Shown in pieces: positions 51,007-63,225 of a DNA stretch of 64,000 nt (position 1 is the stretch's first letter; every line of letters starts with the position of its first letter). Below the pieces are notes generated by a model. That model was not told the origin of the DNA. It ran no database searches and saw only the letters and a list, made by a program, of their open reading frames with translations. The DNA comes from Chrysophaeum taylorii. Its lineage: Eukaryota > Sar > Pelagophyceae > Pelagomonadales > Pelagomonadaceae. The stretch lies in assembly GCA_029834535.1 (NCBI GenBank), contig JAQMWT010000679.1:62001-126000 (forward strand), given 5' to 3'. Both the position numbers and the translations under genes were made by a program.

Positions 51007-51350
51007 CCAAAGGACGGACCACTGTCGGAGGAGGAGAGGGGCGATGAGCGAACGCGGGCAGCCTCCGGCGTGCACGTGCGAACAATAATAATTAATTTCG
51101 ACACGAAAAACACGGTGAGGGTAAGCGTAGTAATACGCTCATAGGGTACGAGGGGCAGGGCGGCCGCTCAGATCAGAACGAGGGAGGTAGGAGAAGGATG
51201 ACGGAGCCCCGAATCGGTCATCCAGGACGGCAGAGTGCGAGCCTGGCGGCAAGTCGACAAGGACGACGACGAGGGTTAGTGTAGTAGCACACTGTTGTTA
51301 TATCGCGGCACAGCGGGGTTTACTCACTCACTCACTCGCGTTGGCCAACC
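51007..51350. other. Spacer
   Basis: Lies between the PH-like start and the CD36 end. No gene; a (CTCA)n/(TCAC)n run lies near 51321-51336. Confidence 0.5.
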
Positions 51351-54300
51351 TCAATCGACATAGATTCGACTTCGGAAGACCGCCTCGCGTCGGTTGGTTA
51401 AAAGCCATGGGACGAGCCCGCCGACTAGAAGAGTGAACGCGACGAGACCGCCGTACATGGCGGCCTCGAAGAGCTGGGGCGGAATGTCGAGATAATTGTG
51501 CTTAAGGTGAAGGGCGTGAGACTGGTCGATGACGCGCTCCTCCGAGACCCACCAAACAGGAAAGAACATGAAGCAACCAAAGCCATTGTCGTTGAACTGG
51601 GCCGTGGGGACCTCGCAGCGGTCCTGGGAGGAAAGGATTTCGGGGTAAAAGGCGTCGCGCTCGATCCGAAAGTTGTATTGGTAGCGCCGAGCTTCACGGA
51701 TGGCCTGGCCGGTCACGGGCTCGACGTCGACGTAGTAGGAGTGGAGTCGCCGGTCGTCGTCGGTGTCCATGTACACCTGGCGGTATTCGAAGCCGCCCCA
51801 TTCGGCATTTCCGTAGAAGTGTGGGAGGGAGACGAAAATCGGCGTGTTGGCGAGGATCTCGATGGAAGCCATGCCGATGGGCACCGTGTAAGGCATGCCG
51901 CGGGTGTCTCGGAGACGGTCGTGTGCTCGGAGGCGTGCAGCCGAAAACGTCCGTCGCGTGGTCTCGTAGCGGTTTCCGCGGATCCAGGCGCGCCGCGTGT
52001 AGTTCGAGGGGTCGTACTCCTTGCGCGTGGGCCACTCGACATAGTAGTCGTCCGACGAGTCGGCCATGCCGATGTCGAGATCGCCGCCATTTTGGCGTTC
52101 GAGGTCCTGGACCAACATGAGGTCGGGGTCGATAACGTATATCGACTCGTTCCCGAGGTAGTCGAGGCCCTCGTATCGGAACTTGTAGGAGAAGTTGAGC
52201 CACTTGAAGCCCTCCCACCCAAACGGCTGGAGTTGGTAGTCGGAGTTGAGGAGAAGCCCGGCGCTAACCGGTATGCCCGACACGAAACCAACGCCGGCGC
52301 GCAAAGTTTCGTTGCCATACCATTCGACGAGCCGTCGCACGTCGGACAGATCGCGCTTGCCCGTGTTGATCGTGACGTTGCAATTTGCGTGCGCTTTCGG
52401 GCCGCCGAGAAATCGGTGCAGGCAATCGTTTTCTTTGTGGAAATCGACGACGTCGTCGAGGCTCGTCGTTCGCGGCTGCATGGTCGCCGCCTCCCGGAGC
52501 TCGTCGCCGGACGCGCTCGGCTCCATAATCTTGCCGGGATAGATCGCGAAGGCGGGATTTTTGATGATGATGCTGGGGTCCGTCGAATTCGCGTCGACGC
52601 TCAAACTCAGGTTGCGGAGATTCAAGGCGAGTTCAGGTCTGTACCACTCGAAGGCGCGCTTACCGTCTCTCGAGAATTGCGCGACGCCGGGCACGTAGTT
52701 TGGGTCGGTCTCCGGAAGCGCGGAGACGATCTCGAACCCGAGATCCGAACATTCGGTGTTCTCGATCGGCAAGCAGTATTCCGTGTGTTCGACGGTGCTG
52801 CGATTGACGCAACGCAACGTAAAGTTCCCAAGTTCGGAGTTGAGGAGTTTCATGCTCAGGCGATCGACGTAGCCCTCAAACAACAGGCGTCGAGCAGAGT
52901 GCGTGACAAACATGACCCCACCTGCGTGGTCGCAGTCGTTGGGGCTATCGCAGGAGATTCTGTCCTCCGTCAGCACGCGCTGCCACGCCCACGCCTGGAG
53001 CCACGACGCGATCACGTTGCCGCGCCGCCGCGGGTACGGGTGCGAAGTGGCTGATTGGTAGTCGTGTTTGTAGGGCGTATCAATCTTCAGGATGCTTGTC
53101 TCGTCGCAGTAGATGCCGAAGGTTCCGTCACTAATCGTCGTTTCCCACTCTTCGCAGTTCGTCACCCAGACCTTGTAAATCGGCTCATTTTTCAAGAACT
53201 CGCACTCTTGGAACAACTCTTGGATAGTCGTGCATTGTTCGCTCGACGAATAGAACACTTCGTTCATTAAGTTCGCGGCCTCGACGAACTGCTCGTGGCG
53301 TATTGTATCCGACTTTGTTGATGCCGGGACCGCCTTTGAAAAGTTCGCGTACGCGTTTTGCGTGAAGAAGTAGTCACCACCCTCGGCACAGTCGCAATAG
53401 TCGCCAAATGGGTCGCACGTACCGTCGAGGCCGTCGTCACCATCGTCGTTTCGGTCGTCTCTTATAAGAAACCCAATCGAACACGAGGTTTCGTCGTCGT
53501 CGTCGCAGTCGGCGCCGTCACAATTGTACGTCGTGGCGACGCGAATGATGTTGCCACGGAACTCGTTGGCCGCATCGTCTGAAGCTGCGAGCACCCTCAA
53601 GAGCAGCTTCCCTTGGTTCACGGTAAGATTCATCTGCTCGTAGCCAATGGCCATGGCCTGGCTGTGGAACTCGATCAAGTCCTCCGTGTACGCCGAGTCA
53701 TAAAATTTCCAGTATCCTTGTCTCTGGATGTTCCAGACACTCGGCACGCCCCAAAGTGCGGTGGTCACGTAGCCACCAGCCCATTGCGCGTATCCCAGAT
53801 CTTCAAGGGCATCGGGCGAAAACACGAAACTGCCCAGGTCGGTCTGCTCGGTCATCCAGCGTGCCACGAAGGCTTCGTGCCAAAGGTCCCCGAGCGCGTA
53901 TTCCTCGAACAAGTAGGCGGAGATGGCGCAAACCTGAGACCGAATCCTTGCGGTGAGATTGGCGTCGGCGAACAAGGTTGCCTCTGAGTAACCTTCGGCT
54001 TTTGCCAGGAGAACAGGCAGATCGTGTCGGGCAACGGTCGTCGCGTCTGCCATACCCGCGCACGACGTCGACGAAGAGTGCCGTGAGGCGTTGCAATATT
54101 CATAAGCTTGCCAATATCGCACGTAATTCTCGTCGTGATGAATGCTAGCATCATTGCGCGCGTCGCGCTCGTCTCGATCGGCGACGAGCCGAGCCACCGT
54201 CGCGTTCAACGGCTCGGATGCCGCGCGGTCGCCGTACGCGTAGAAGCGAAACGAGCTATTCGAGAGGCCCCAAGCGCAATCATAAGAAAAATAGTTGTCC

Positions 54301-55583
54301 AACACGTGTCGACGAACTGCTCGAGTGCCTACATCATAGCCACCAGCGTCACAACCTCCGGCGCGCCGCGCTGACGGCTCACCGCCCCATTCCGCAGCCG
54401 TCGCCGACTCTGTCGCCGGCGCGGCCATCCAGTTTTCGTACAAATAGCTAGCGATGCCTTTCACTCGCGCTTCGCTCCCAGTCTCGTTAACCAAGGTCCA
54501 AAATGCGAGCTCTGGGGCCGTCGAATCGTCGATCGCCGAGGCGGCCACGTAGCCCAAGTACCGTCCGGCACCAACCCACAGTGGAACTCCGCGCGTGAAA
54601 TTGAGAATGCCGTACGGTGTTGCAGGATCCAAAAATCGGTCTGCCTCGGAGACTGATAACACTCGCGCGCCGGCATCTTCGAGCGCCTTGGCGGTGCCAA
54701 ACACCGCTGAACCGGAGTGCAGTGTTGTCGAGCTCGCCAGCGTCGAGTCGTCGTCGGTGCCCGCAAACAGCACGGACGCATTCGTCGTCGTGTTGAGGAC
54801 GGCGGCGACCGAAGCCACAGCCGTTGATGCATGAACCGCAGTACGATAATTCCAGATGCTCTCAAAGGCATCCGGTAGCAGTTCGGCCTTGACGGCCCAC
54901 TGGAACGTTTTGGGTGCAGTGAATGCCTCTTCGATTCGTGCAAAAAAATCCTGACTAAGCCGTCCAAGGAGACCTTCGGTCTTGTATTCCGACATCTGCA
55001 GCATGAACTTTGGGTTAAACAATGTCACCGTTTCTTCGAGATTGCTGCAACCAGAGGGATGGTCCACGGCGTGCTCGTTATAGCCGCTGAGGCCCTGGCG
55101 GAACCACATGAGGCGGCAGGTCTCCGCGTCGCGTACCGGCTCATAGTAGTGCCACTCCTTGAAGGTAATGCGCTCGCTGTTCTGCGGCCAGTCGATATCG
55201 TACTTGTACGAGCGCTTCACAAAGGCGTAGGGGCCTTTCTCCTCGAGCCGCGGCTTGAAGCCATCCGTACTGAAGCCGTCGGGGTTCGTGACATCCCACA
55301 GATAGATGAGAAAAAGGTCCGTCGCCTCCTCCTGGTCGCGGTGCTGGAAATCTTGGAATGTCCAATCGAATGTGTATTCATCGTGCTCGTTCAGCACTGC
55401 GTCAAACGCTGACCGCGCGTCCAGTATCGACGGAGTCAGGTTCTGGCTCCACGTAATCTGCAGCGCAACCAAAGCTACCAAACCTGCCACCACCACAATC
55501 TTTCCGAACAGCCGGTACCGTGTCGGGAAGTGCCGCTCGCGCTTTCGGGCCATGCCCATTTTCACATCCGCGTACTTGGTCAT
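51351..55583 (-). CDS. Giant CD36/scavenger-receptor class B family protein
   Basis: Single exon, 1410 aa from the ATG at 55583, about three times the usual 450-500 aa. Two membrane anchors bracket it: LFGKIVVVAGLVALVALQ near residue 30 and MYGGLVAFTLLVGGLVPWLL near the C-terminus. The N-terminal CD36 signature is FLIYLWDVTNPDGF and EEKGPYAFVKRSY; the C-terminal one is IFVSLPHFYGNAE with VDVEPVTG and ARRYQYNFRIERDAF. Between about residues 230 and 1100 lies a very long Cys- and Asn-glycosylation-site-rich insertion with no similarity I recognise. CD36/LIMP-2 proteins form lipid-conducting tunnels and bind lipoproteins or ligands at the cell surface or lysosome. The function of the insertion is unknown. 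Confidence 0.9.
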   Translation of the reverse strand: MTKYADVKMGMARKRERHFPTRYRLFGKIVVVAGLVALVALQITWSQNLTPSILDARSAFDAVLNEHDEYTFDWTFQDFQHRDQEEATDLFLIYLWDVTNPDGFSTDGFKPRLEEKGPYAFVKRSYKYDIDWPQNSERITFKEWHYYEPVRDAETCRLMWFRQGLSGYNEHAVDHPSGCSNLEETVTLFNPKFMLQMSEYKTEGLLGRLSQDFFARIEEAFTAPKTFQWAVKAELLPDAFESIWNYRTAVHASTAVASVAAVLNTTTNASVLFAGTDDDSTLASSTTLHSGSAVFGTAKALEDAGARVLSVSEADRFLDPATPYGILNFTRGVPLWVGAGRYLGYVAASAIDDSTAPELAFWTLVNETGSEARVKGIASYLYENWMAAPATESATAAEWGGEPSARRAGGCDAGGYDVGTRAVRRHVLDNYFSYDCAWGLSNSSFRFYAYGDRAASEPLNATVARLVADRDERDARNDASIHHDENYVRYWQAYEYCNASRHSSSTSCAGMADATTVARHDLPVLLAKAEGYSEATLFADANLTARIRSQVCAISAYLFEEYALGDLWHEAFVARWMTEQTDLGSFVFSPDALEDLGYAQWAGGYVTTALWGVPSVWNIQRQGYWKFYDSAYTEDLIEFHSQAMAIGYEQMNLTVNQGKLLLRVLAASDDAANEFRGNIIRVATTYNCDGADCDDDDETSCSIGFLIRDDRNDDGDDGLDGTCDPFGDYCDCAEGGDYFFTQNAYANFSKAVPASTKSDTIRHEQFVEAANLMNEVFYSSSEQCTTIQELFQECEFLKNEPIYKVWVTNCEEWETTISDGTFGIYCDETSILKIDTPYKHDYQSATSHPYPRRRGNVIASWLQAWAWQRVLTEDRISCDSPNDCDHAGGVMFVTHSARRLLFEGYVDRLSMKLLNSELGNFTLRCVNRSTVEHTEYCLPIENTECSDLGFEIVSALPETDPNYVPGVAQFSRDGKRAFEWYRPELALNLRNLSLSVDANSTDPSIIIKNPAFAIYPGKIMEPSASGDELREAATMQPRTTSLDDVVDFHKENDCLHRFLGGPKAHANCNVTINTGKRDLSDVRRLVEWYGNETLRAGVGFVSGIPVSAGLLLNSDYQLQPFGWEGFKWLNFSYKFRYEGLDYLGNESIYVIDPDLMLVQDLERQNGGDLDIGMADSSDDYYVEWPTRKEYDPSNYTRRAWIRGNRYETTRRTFSAARLRAHDRLRDTRGMPYTVPIGMASIEILANTPIFVSLPHFYGNAEWGGFEYRQVYMDTDDDRRLHSYYVDVEPVTGQAIREARRYQYNFRIERDAFYPEILSSQDRCEVPTAQFNDNGFGCFMFFPVWWVSEERVIDQSHALHLKHNYLDIPPQLFEAAMYGGLVAFTLLVGGLVPWLLTNRREAVFRSRIYVD

Positions 55584-56290
55584 GGCCCTCACAAATGTTC
55601 ATGGAAAACAGAGATCCAGACTTATTATTATTATTATTGATTGAAAGGGTCGTCGAGCTTTTGATGCTAACCCTCATTCGATTTCACGTAAACCGGCGTT
55701 ACGGCGCCCCGCGGTAGTACAAAAAAACCGCGGGATAGGATGGTGAAACAGTCACCGGTTGTATGTACGCAGGCCAAGAAACCCCCAAGAAGGGCAGCAG
55801 AGCCCTTGCCGCTCCGCCTCTCTGCAGCAACGAGGGTGCTGCTGAGTCTCATCCGAAGCACGCTCGCGCTAGCAAGAGAGAATATCGTTTTATTAGTCAC
55901 ATCTCCTAGTTGTTGTGCTTGCTGTGGTTGATCGGAAACAGCCTGTCGAGAAAACGTGGTTAAAATTTGTCTGTCTAATAACTTGAAATTTGATTTCGTG
56001 ATCCTCATTCCTGCTCCTTGAGCCTGGGTGCCATGTTAATAGGGAAAACTGAGAATGTATCAACAAACCATGAACGTAGTACGTACGGGGTGACCAGCCA
56101 GCTTCCTATAGAAGAACCCAGCTACCTAAGAAAATGATGGCTATCCACGTGCTAAAACACACAGCGCATTGTGGCGGCACTGCGCAAACCCCCAACAAAA
56201 GCCGCCGGAAACTTGAGACATCGCGACGTTCCTTCACTTAACGAGAATAGTTCGCCGTGATGCTCATCAGCTGGGGAGATATCGCGCCAC
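55584..56290. other. Spacer
   Basis: No gene or repeat recognised apart from an (ATT)n run at 55624-55639, close to the CD36 start. The part near 55940-56110 is AT-richer. Confidence 0.5.
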
Positions 56291-57084
56291 CTAAGACCAC
56301 TTAGCGCGAACCTTGGTACCCTCGGTGTGTGTGGCGCCGACGAAGTCGAGGATGAGACGCGTAAATTGTTCTGCAGCGACCGCGTCGCGCAGATAACAGG
56401 GGTGTGGAGCATTCTCCATGACGACTAGCTCGGAGGTCCCAAAACTGCTTTTGATAAGGCGCTCATCGGACGAAAGTCGTGCGTCCTACGTCGGAACGCG
56501 ATTGTTCATCAGCAAAAGACAGACCACACCTCGGAGCCATAGATAGCGAGGACGGGGACGTCGTCGAGCCTTTGCGAACCGAGCGCACCCTGAATGAAGG
56601 GTTATTAAAAATCATCGTCACCCGCCTCACCAGCATGCCAGCGACCGTGACGTAGCCGGCGACCGATGTCCTCATGACGAAGGGGAGACCGTAAGAACCT
56701 CCCATGCTCGCGGCGACGACGACAAAGGGCGACGGCAGCGAAATCGACGCAGTAAACGACGCGAGGAAGCCTTCGCGGCCGCGCTTGTCCCCGATCGTCC
56801 GTGAGCTCGCCCCATAGCCGGGTAAGTTGATGGCGATCGCGCGGAACCCTCGAGAAGCGAGAGCATCGAGGACTCCCACGTATTGCCACGTGCGCATCGA
56901 GAACGCGGCACCGTGGCAAAAGACAACGGGTCTACCCTCGCCAGCTTCGAGGTACTCGACACGCTCGCCGGCGACCACCACTTCGCGCCTTGTCACCAAG
57001 TTCCTGCGAGCGGTCAGCGCAGCGCCAGTCCAACGGCTACCTGTCTACGTAGGCATTCTTGATCTCGAGCTCGAGGTCAGCCAT
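56291..57084 (-). CDS. ABHD14-like alpha/beta hydrolase, four exons
   Basis: Exons are 57084-57041, 57003-56631, 56589-56530 and 56485-56291, introns 37, 41 and 44 nt; 223 aa (ABHD14B has 210). Sequence shows VVFCHGAAFSMRTWQ (oxyanion loop), AIAINLPGYGAS, VVVAASMGGSYGLPF with the nucleophile Ser in SMGGS, VLAIYGSEDARL (catalytic Asp) and MENAPHPCYLRDAV (catalytic His), an intact triad. Closest family is ABHD14A/B. Human ABHD14B (CIB) has been reported as a protein lysine deacetylase that moves acetyl groups to CoA; other substrates are unknown. Every junction restores the family pattern, which supports the start. Confidence 0.88.
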
Positions 57085-57457
57085 TGACGAGGACCTACCA
57101 CGACATTCCTTTCGCAACGCAGAAACGCATACTTTCTATCTCGCTGGCGACTCGACCTCGCGCAGGCACCAATGATGAGGACCACAAAGCTCGTGCTTGA
57201 GAGCTTAGTCCACATAAGTAAGTACTAAGGGTAAGTAATAAGGCGAGAACTAACTAACTAACTAACTACAAGGCAGACCGCGGCTCGAGCTCCACCTTGG
57301 GACTGCACTGACTGACTGACTGACTGACTGACCTAGATGATGGATAAACAAAAGAGACTTCGACGACGTCGACCTCGCTAGTTAGATGCGACCCGCCACG
57401 CAAGAGAACAAACAACGGTGTGATCGCAATACGGCGTGCGTGCTTTCCTAGGTACAC
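57085..57457. other. Spacer with two tetranucleotide tracts
   Basis: Contains (TAAC)n at about 57248-57266 and (GACT)n at about 57308-57331. No gene seen. Confidence 0.6.
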
Positions 57458-60400
57458 CTACTTAAGTATTCCCCTGCCAGGGTTTCGGACTTTGAGGTAG
57501 AGGTCGTCGGGCTCGCAGCCAGGCTCGTCGTGGTCTATCGAACAGCGACTTCGCCCGTTGAGAATCCCGTCGCTCCGGTCGAGTTCGCTTCTTCGAAGAG
57601 CGAAGACCAGGAGGAATACCCATAGGAGAACGTAGACGTAGTCCGGGCGGATGGGCTGTTTCTTTCCGAAGAGCGCAGCAGTTACCCTGTCGATAACGCT
57701 TGGCTTCTTTTTTTCGGCGATGACGCGTTTGTAGAAGAACATTGCGCGTATTGGCGTGATGACGATGTACAGCAGCATGAAACCTGAATTGGCGTGTTTG
57801 TTTTTACAATAGTCTCGAGAAAAGAATAATGGCGCTGGTTCTCGGACAGAAGAATACGCCGAGCGCGCGTATGCCGCGCTCAGAGCGGCCAACATCGCTG
57901 AAGATGGCGTTGTAGATACCCCAGATTATGGATGCAACGAGCATGCCGAGGAGCGAGACGACCCAGAGCTTGACGGTCGACATGGCCGTTCTGGAGTCGA
58001 ACGAACCCCAGCGCGAGGCGTCCTTGCCCATGAAGCAAATCATAAAGCCCTCCCTCATACCCTGGCAGATGGCGAGGGCATGCAGCGGCGCAGTGACGAA
58101 GTACCTGTGGAAAAAATCGTGGTCAGGCTTGCGATTTATTACTCGTCGGACGCGGACCGAAATGAAAGTTTGCGCCGAGAGCGAACATTTGTTGGCTTCG
58201 CAAGAGAGACTGGTCAGAAGGCGCCGAACCGTTCTCGAGGGGCGACCAGGCCTTGATTTGGTTGATGATGAGCCCACAGTGCAGCTGGAGCCAAAGAGCA
58301 CCAGCGGTGAGCAGCTGCGTGTCAAAGGCTGGTGGAATGCCGTGCCTCGCGATGCACATGTAGCAGGGCATCGCGGCCCAGTAAAACGCCGAGATCGAGG
58401 AAAAGAAGTACGTGACATTTTCGAACATGACGGTGTACGCCCCAAGGCGCGGCCAGTGGAAAGTGATGACGGCAATGCTGACCATGATGATTGCAAAGAT
58501 TAGGAAAAGAGGGTCGCTCGCGATGCCGAGAAGCGGCCCGACGTCGCACGGAAGTAGCTCGAATTTCGAAGCAAGGTATGTGCGATGGCATTGGTCGAGC
58601 TTTTGAAGCTGGAGGTAGACGACGCAACCGACGATGGGTACGACGTGGACGCAAACCATCGCAAACGGCCAGACGAACCCGTATCGCGGGAACCAGAACG
58701 TCGTCCAAAACAGTTGGACGGCTCCTTTCGACCAGCGGAAGACGGCCGCGAGGTAGTCGGTGGTCCCCTTACGCGCTCCGAGGACCAGCCGCTCAAAATG
58801 ATAGACGCCCTTGCGGCCGGCGATTATGACATCATGGCTCGACGCGGTGTCCTCGATCATGGTGTCCTCGTTGAACCTGTGTTCCAGGGGGTCGTTCTGG
58901 AATTTGATGTCGTAGTTCCAGACAGCGTTGGTGCCGCACGATGTGATCGCCCCGACACCGCTGCGAATGTTGTTCGCCAAGCGGAAAAGGTATTCGTTGC
59001 GCATGTCGAAGATGTCATCCTCGATCGTGAGAGACGAGAAGCTCTGCGGGAGCTGGACAAAGGCAACATTGTGGTCAATCTCGAGCTCGGTCGACCAGGG
59101 GTTGGCCTGGTGCTTATAGTGGTAGAAGTAGGGAATCACCGCGTTCCAAAATCCCTGCACAGCCATGTGTCTGCAGTCGAAGACGGCAAAGAGTAGGCAG
59201 GCCTCAATCGCGTTCGTCGGCGAGTTCTCGGGCACTTCGATTTTTTGACGACGCGTGCGCAACTTGCGTTTTGTTTCGAGAAGTTTGAAGGTTGCCGACT
59301 CGTACCGCAAGTAATAGTTTAAGATCTCCATGGCATGATTCATTCCTCCCGACTTTCCCCGCGACTCGCGGAGCGGTTGGACGCATTCGAGAGGGATGAT
59401 GGCTTCCTCACCCTCAAACTTGTAGCCGGGCGTAGACTTGTGGTGGCGCTTTCCAGACTCCTTGGCCTGGCCGTAATTCGTCAAGTAGCGCTGAGGTAAT
59501 ACCGACAAAAATTCGGGCGTGCACTCCTTGACTTTAATGAAGACCATGTTGCGCGGTCGCATCCGACCTTTGTAGCTTCTTCGGCCTTTCTCAAACATGG
59601 AGAAACGCGAACCGACGACGCGAGCGTGGCAGCGGCGCGCCGTCGATCGGCTCATTGGTCGTATGCCAATGAACTCGTAGAGGCTAAACAAGCTGTCCAT
59701 ATCGGTCTGCTTGATGCGCACGAAAACTCCTTGGGATACGCCGCGCCGCAACACCGTGGGCGCGAATTGAAAGTTGACGTCTTCCGGATTCGCTCGTGCT
59801 GCGTAGCAGCACATGAGGTCGAGCTGGACGGTTTCGGAATCCTTCCGATAGTAGTTCAGCCTGCAGTTCCAAAATTTCGTCACATCATATCGCTTGCACC
59901 ACTGAATGCGGCCCATCTCGTCGTAAAGGAGCCACCAGCTGTTCCAGATGTTGGCGGAAATCCCGGCGTGATGGGTTGGCGGGCAGTTCGCTGCAAAAGG
60001 GTTTGCCGTCCTTCCCGACCGCTTTCTCTCAATTTTGAAATTGGCCGCCCACTCGAGGAGCGCCGCGACCGCCCGTTCGTCGCCCGACAGATCGTGGAAC
60101 GAAATCACCTCGAGGCTCGACGACTCGCTGCGCCAAAAGGCGTGGTGACCTAGTGCGTTGAGGAGGTCAAACGTCGCAAATGCGAGCTCGAAGAGGCCGA
60201 TGTTCTCCTGCGAGATGCCCATGTCTGGTTGGGCAGCCAGTGACCGCATTTCGTCGTCGAGACACTTGCCGTCGTCAAATTTCTTACCCAATAACTTTTT
60301 GTCGTCCGCCGTCATCGTGTCCATCTTGTTGGCCAAGCACTCCAAAAATCGAAGATCGCTGTTGTTGACCATGTTCACGAACGCATCCCATAGCGCGTAG

Positions 60401-63103
60401 GCGCCGACACGGTGGCCTTCGTCTTGGAAGATGTCGATGTATTCCACGTGACTCGACAGGTTCGCGCTCTCGACGTCGTGTGCTATCGATGGCCGCCGGC
60501 GGAATCCGGCGCGGGGGTCGGCGGTGTGAGCAAATACGTTCGTCATCTCCGAGTTCTGCAGCACGAGCACGAATTTTCTGCGTTTCACGGAAGTCATAGG
60601 TGAGTCGAACGGAGAAGGACGACGACGTACCGTTGGTAGATCCACGACATGAGCTTGCCGCACATGTTCCTCAGTATCATCATGGGTCCTTCAGAGGCGG
60701 AGATTGAAAAGGCGCAGAGTAATAGCGGCTTCTTGTCGAGGGAGGAGTCTTCGGCCATGTAGACCTCTACGCATGACATGGTCGGCTTAGAGTCGTCGTT
60801 CTCGACCATGCCGCATCCTGCCAGGAACGAGACCCAGGTGCCCACAGCCATCATGGTCACCAAGCAAACGAAGGAGGCATGGTAGGCGGCCCTGCGTGGG
60901 GATCGGTGCTTTTTCTTGTTGTCGAAGTGCCGCCGCTTGTTGCCTACTAAACGGCGGCGGCGGCGGCGCCGGCTGCCCGTTGGTGCTATCGTAGTAGTCG
61001 GCGCAGCGGAAATCGTCGGTGTGAGCGAGGGCACATAAGATGGTCGTGACGTCGGCAGCGATGTCGGAATGGACGAGGGTTGCGATGTAGTGGGATTTTT
61101 TGACGCCGAAGGCGCCGGGGTCGGCGTGGAAGTGGGTGTCAAGTCGACGTACCGTTCGTCGATCAACAGGTCCTTCGGGATCACGCCATTCTTGCAGGTG
61201 CCTGGTACGGGGATGCGGGCGTCCGCGTGGCATGCTGAGCCACAACGGCCGTGGACCTGGACGCAGGTACCCTCGAGGGTGTGGGCTGTCGGTGCAGCTT
61301 TGAGCTGCCAATAGTATTCTTCCGGATCGCTCAAGTATTCGAACGGCGTCGCACACGCCACGAGATAAATGAAGCCGGGTTTATCCAGACCTGCGACAAT
61401 TTTCGTCACACACGTTGTCGTTCGTTCACAAATATGCCAATCACAGAGAGATCTGCAAACATGCAGATCTGATGGCGCGCAGCGATACAAACGCGCTCCA
61501 AAGCGTTGTCAACAAAGAAAAATTATCGCAGACGCTGATCCGCACAGCACGTCGAAATTATGGTGTCGTCGTCAACGGTCTCGTCGTCGGTCTCATTCAC
61601 CTCATCGTCGTCGTCGTCGTCGTCGTCATCATCGCGGGGAAGTGGGGTCGGCCTACAAACTTGGGTAACGCTGTCACCAGTAGGCAAGTCCGTAAGTATC
61701 CCCGGGTTGCTGACGATGAACCAGTCTTTGAAGTTATAGGAGGCGAGCAGGGCGATGTACGACGCGGACGAGATCCCCTGACCCACCCAATAATCGGTGA
61801 CGGTGGCCCGGATCTCGTAGGTAACGCCGAATTCCTGCGTCCAATCGTCGGCGTCGTCGCAGCGCGAGCACGTCGAGTTTGGCGCGTCAAAGGTGGAAAC
61901 GTAGAGGTCCAGGCCGACCGAGGAGTTGAATATGGAAACGCGGTGATCGTCGGTCTCATTGCGCTCGATTGTCAGAAGCTTCAGCCAAAGTGGGATCCAG
62001 ACGATAAGATTGCACAGCAAAAATAAGTACGAGACGCGCGAGAACCAAGAGCGGTATATCAGCGACCGACGCGCTCTCGTGCGCACACCAAACTGGGAGT
62101 TTTGCGTCTTGCGCTGGCGGCGGCGCCCACGCGGGCCATGCCCTTCGTCTGTCTCCGCGAATCCGCCGAGGTTGTTGGATTTGAAATGCTCGAAGTTTTT
62201 GACAGATACGCTTTTTGCCGACTTGTCGAGGAGCGCGGGCCTCATGACGCCGATTCGCCGCTGGTGTTTGTCTGACGATCGTACCAACAGGGGCTCGGTT
62301 TCCTCGTGGCTGCCGCTCTCTTCCGTAGCATCCTCGTTACCCCTGTCAGCTGCAGCAGCCGAAGTCGCGGAACATTGCTTGTCTCCCTCCTCGTCCGCGA
62401 CCGGGGCGCGATCGTCGTCGTCTCGCGAGGCACTCGCGCGTACTACTTCGCGTTGCGATGCGTGGGGGAGTTCTTCGTCTTCCGACATTTCACCCTCCTC
62501 GGGGATTGCCGAGGGTAGGCTCAAAAGTTGTGTTTGCGTCGGGTCATCGCAGCGCGGGCAGGGTGAGAAGGTTTCGACGACGTCCTCCTCGTCCTTCGCG
62601 TCCTGCTTGTTTCTGCTGCGAAGGCGGTCGGCCAGGGCCACCTGACTCCGCTGGCGCTCTGACTCGAGTTGTGCCTCCAGCCGGGCCATCCCGCTTGTTC
62701 GCGACTGGCATAAAAGCTGAACCTTGCGCTCGTCGTCGCCGTCGACAGAGCGCCTTCGAGAGGAAAACACGTCCAGGTCATTCAAGTCCGTCGGGCGCGA
62801 CTCGTTGTAGATCTCGAAGGATCGGGGCTTGACGCGCTCTTCGCTCGGCGTCTCTTCCCCAGGACTTGCTGGCGACAGCAGTTTCGTCGCCTCCTCCAGG
62901 ACGTCGTCGTCTCGCTCCACAGCGTCGTCTGCCTCTTTTCCATCATACATCACGGGCACCACCGCGGGCGCCGGCGGCGGACGCTGGCCATCCTCCAGCA
63001 AAACTGAGGTGACTTCGTACACGATGCGCTTGATGCTTCGCTGAAGGGCGCTCTGCCGTCGCGTCTCGACGACAGAGCGCACCTGTCCATAAGGACTCGA
63101 CAT
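57458..63103 (-). CDS. Large multi-domain GT2 (cellulose/chitin-synthase-like) membrane glycosyltransferase
   Basis: Exons are 63103-61546, 61390-60631, 60577 to about 58150-58270 (donor unresolved), 58105 to 57848, and 57783-57458; solved introns are 155, 53 and 64 nt. The cytosolic N-terminus (about 380 aa) is acidic and disordered, followed by membrane helix SYLFLLCNLIVWIPLWLKLL. A Cys/Pro/Ser/Thr-rich exoplasmic part and a second helix (FVCLVTMMAVGTWVSFLAG) precede the catalytic domain. GT2 motifs are GKSGGMNHAMEI, LLFAVFDCRHMA (DxD-like), FVQLPQSF (QxPQ), GTNAVWN and NEDTMIEDTASS (ED). The final box, TTDYLAAVFRWSKGA, has RW but lacks the Gln of QxxRW. At least five to six C-terminal helices follow. 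Such enzymes make and extrude beta-glycans; the donor sugar is unknown. Confidence 0.82.
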
Positions 63104-63225
63104 GTGGTGTATCCTTCAAGTATCCAAGAAGTGACTTCCTTCCCTTCCTATTTCGAAAAGATGTAAAAATTTGACTATTATTGTGCGACCTTCAACTTGT
63201 GGTCCGTCGCCCCAAAAAGGTCGAT

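Noticed and set aside
51498-53054. 518-aa plus-strand frame inside the CD36 gene
   Set aside because: Antisense shadow of an intact, family-conserved gene.
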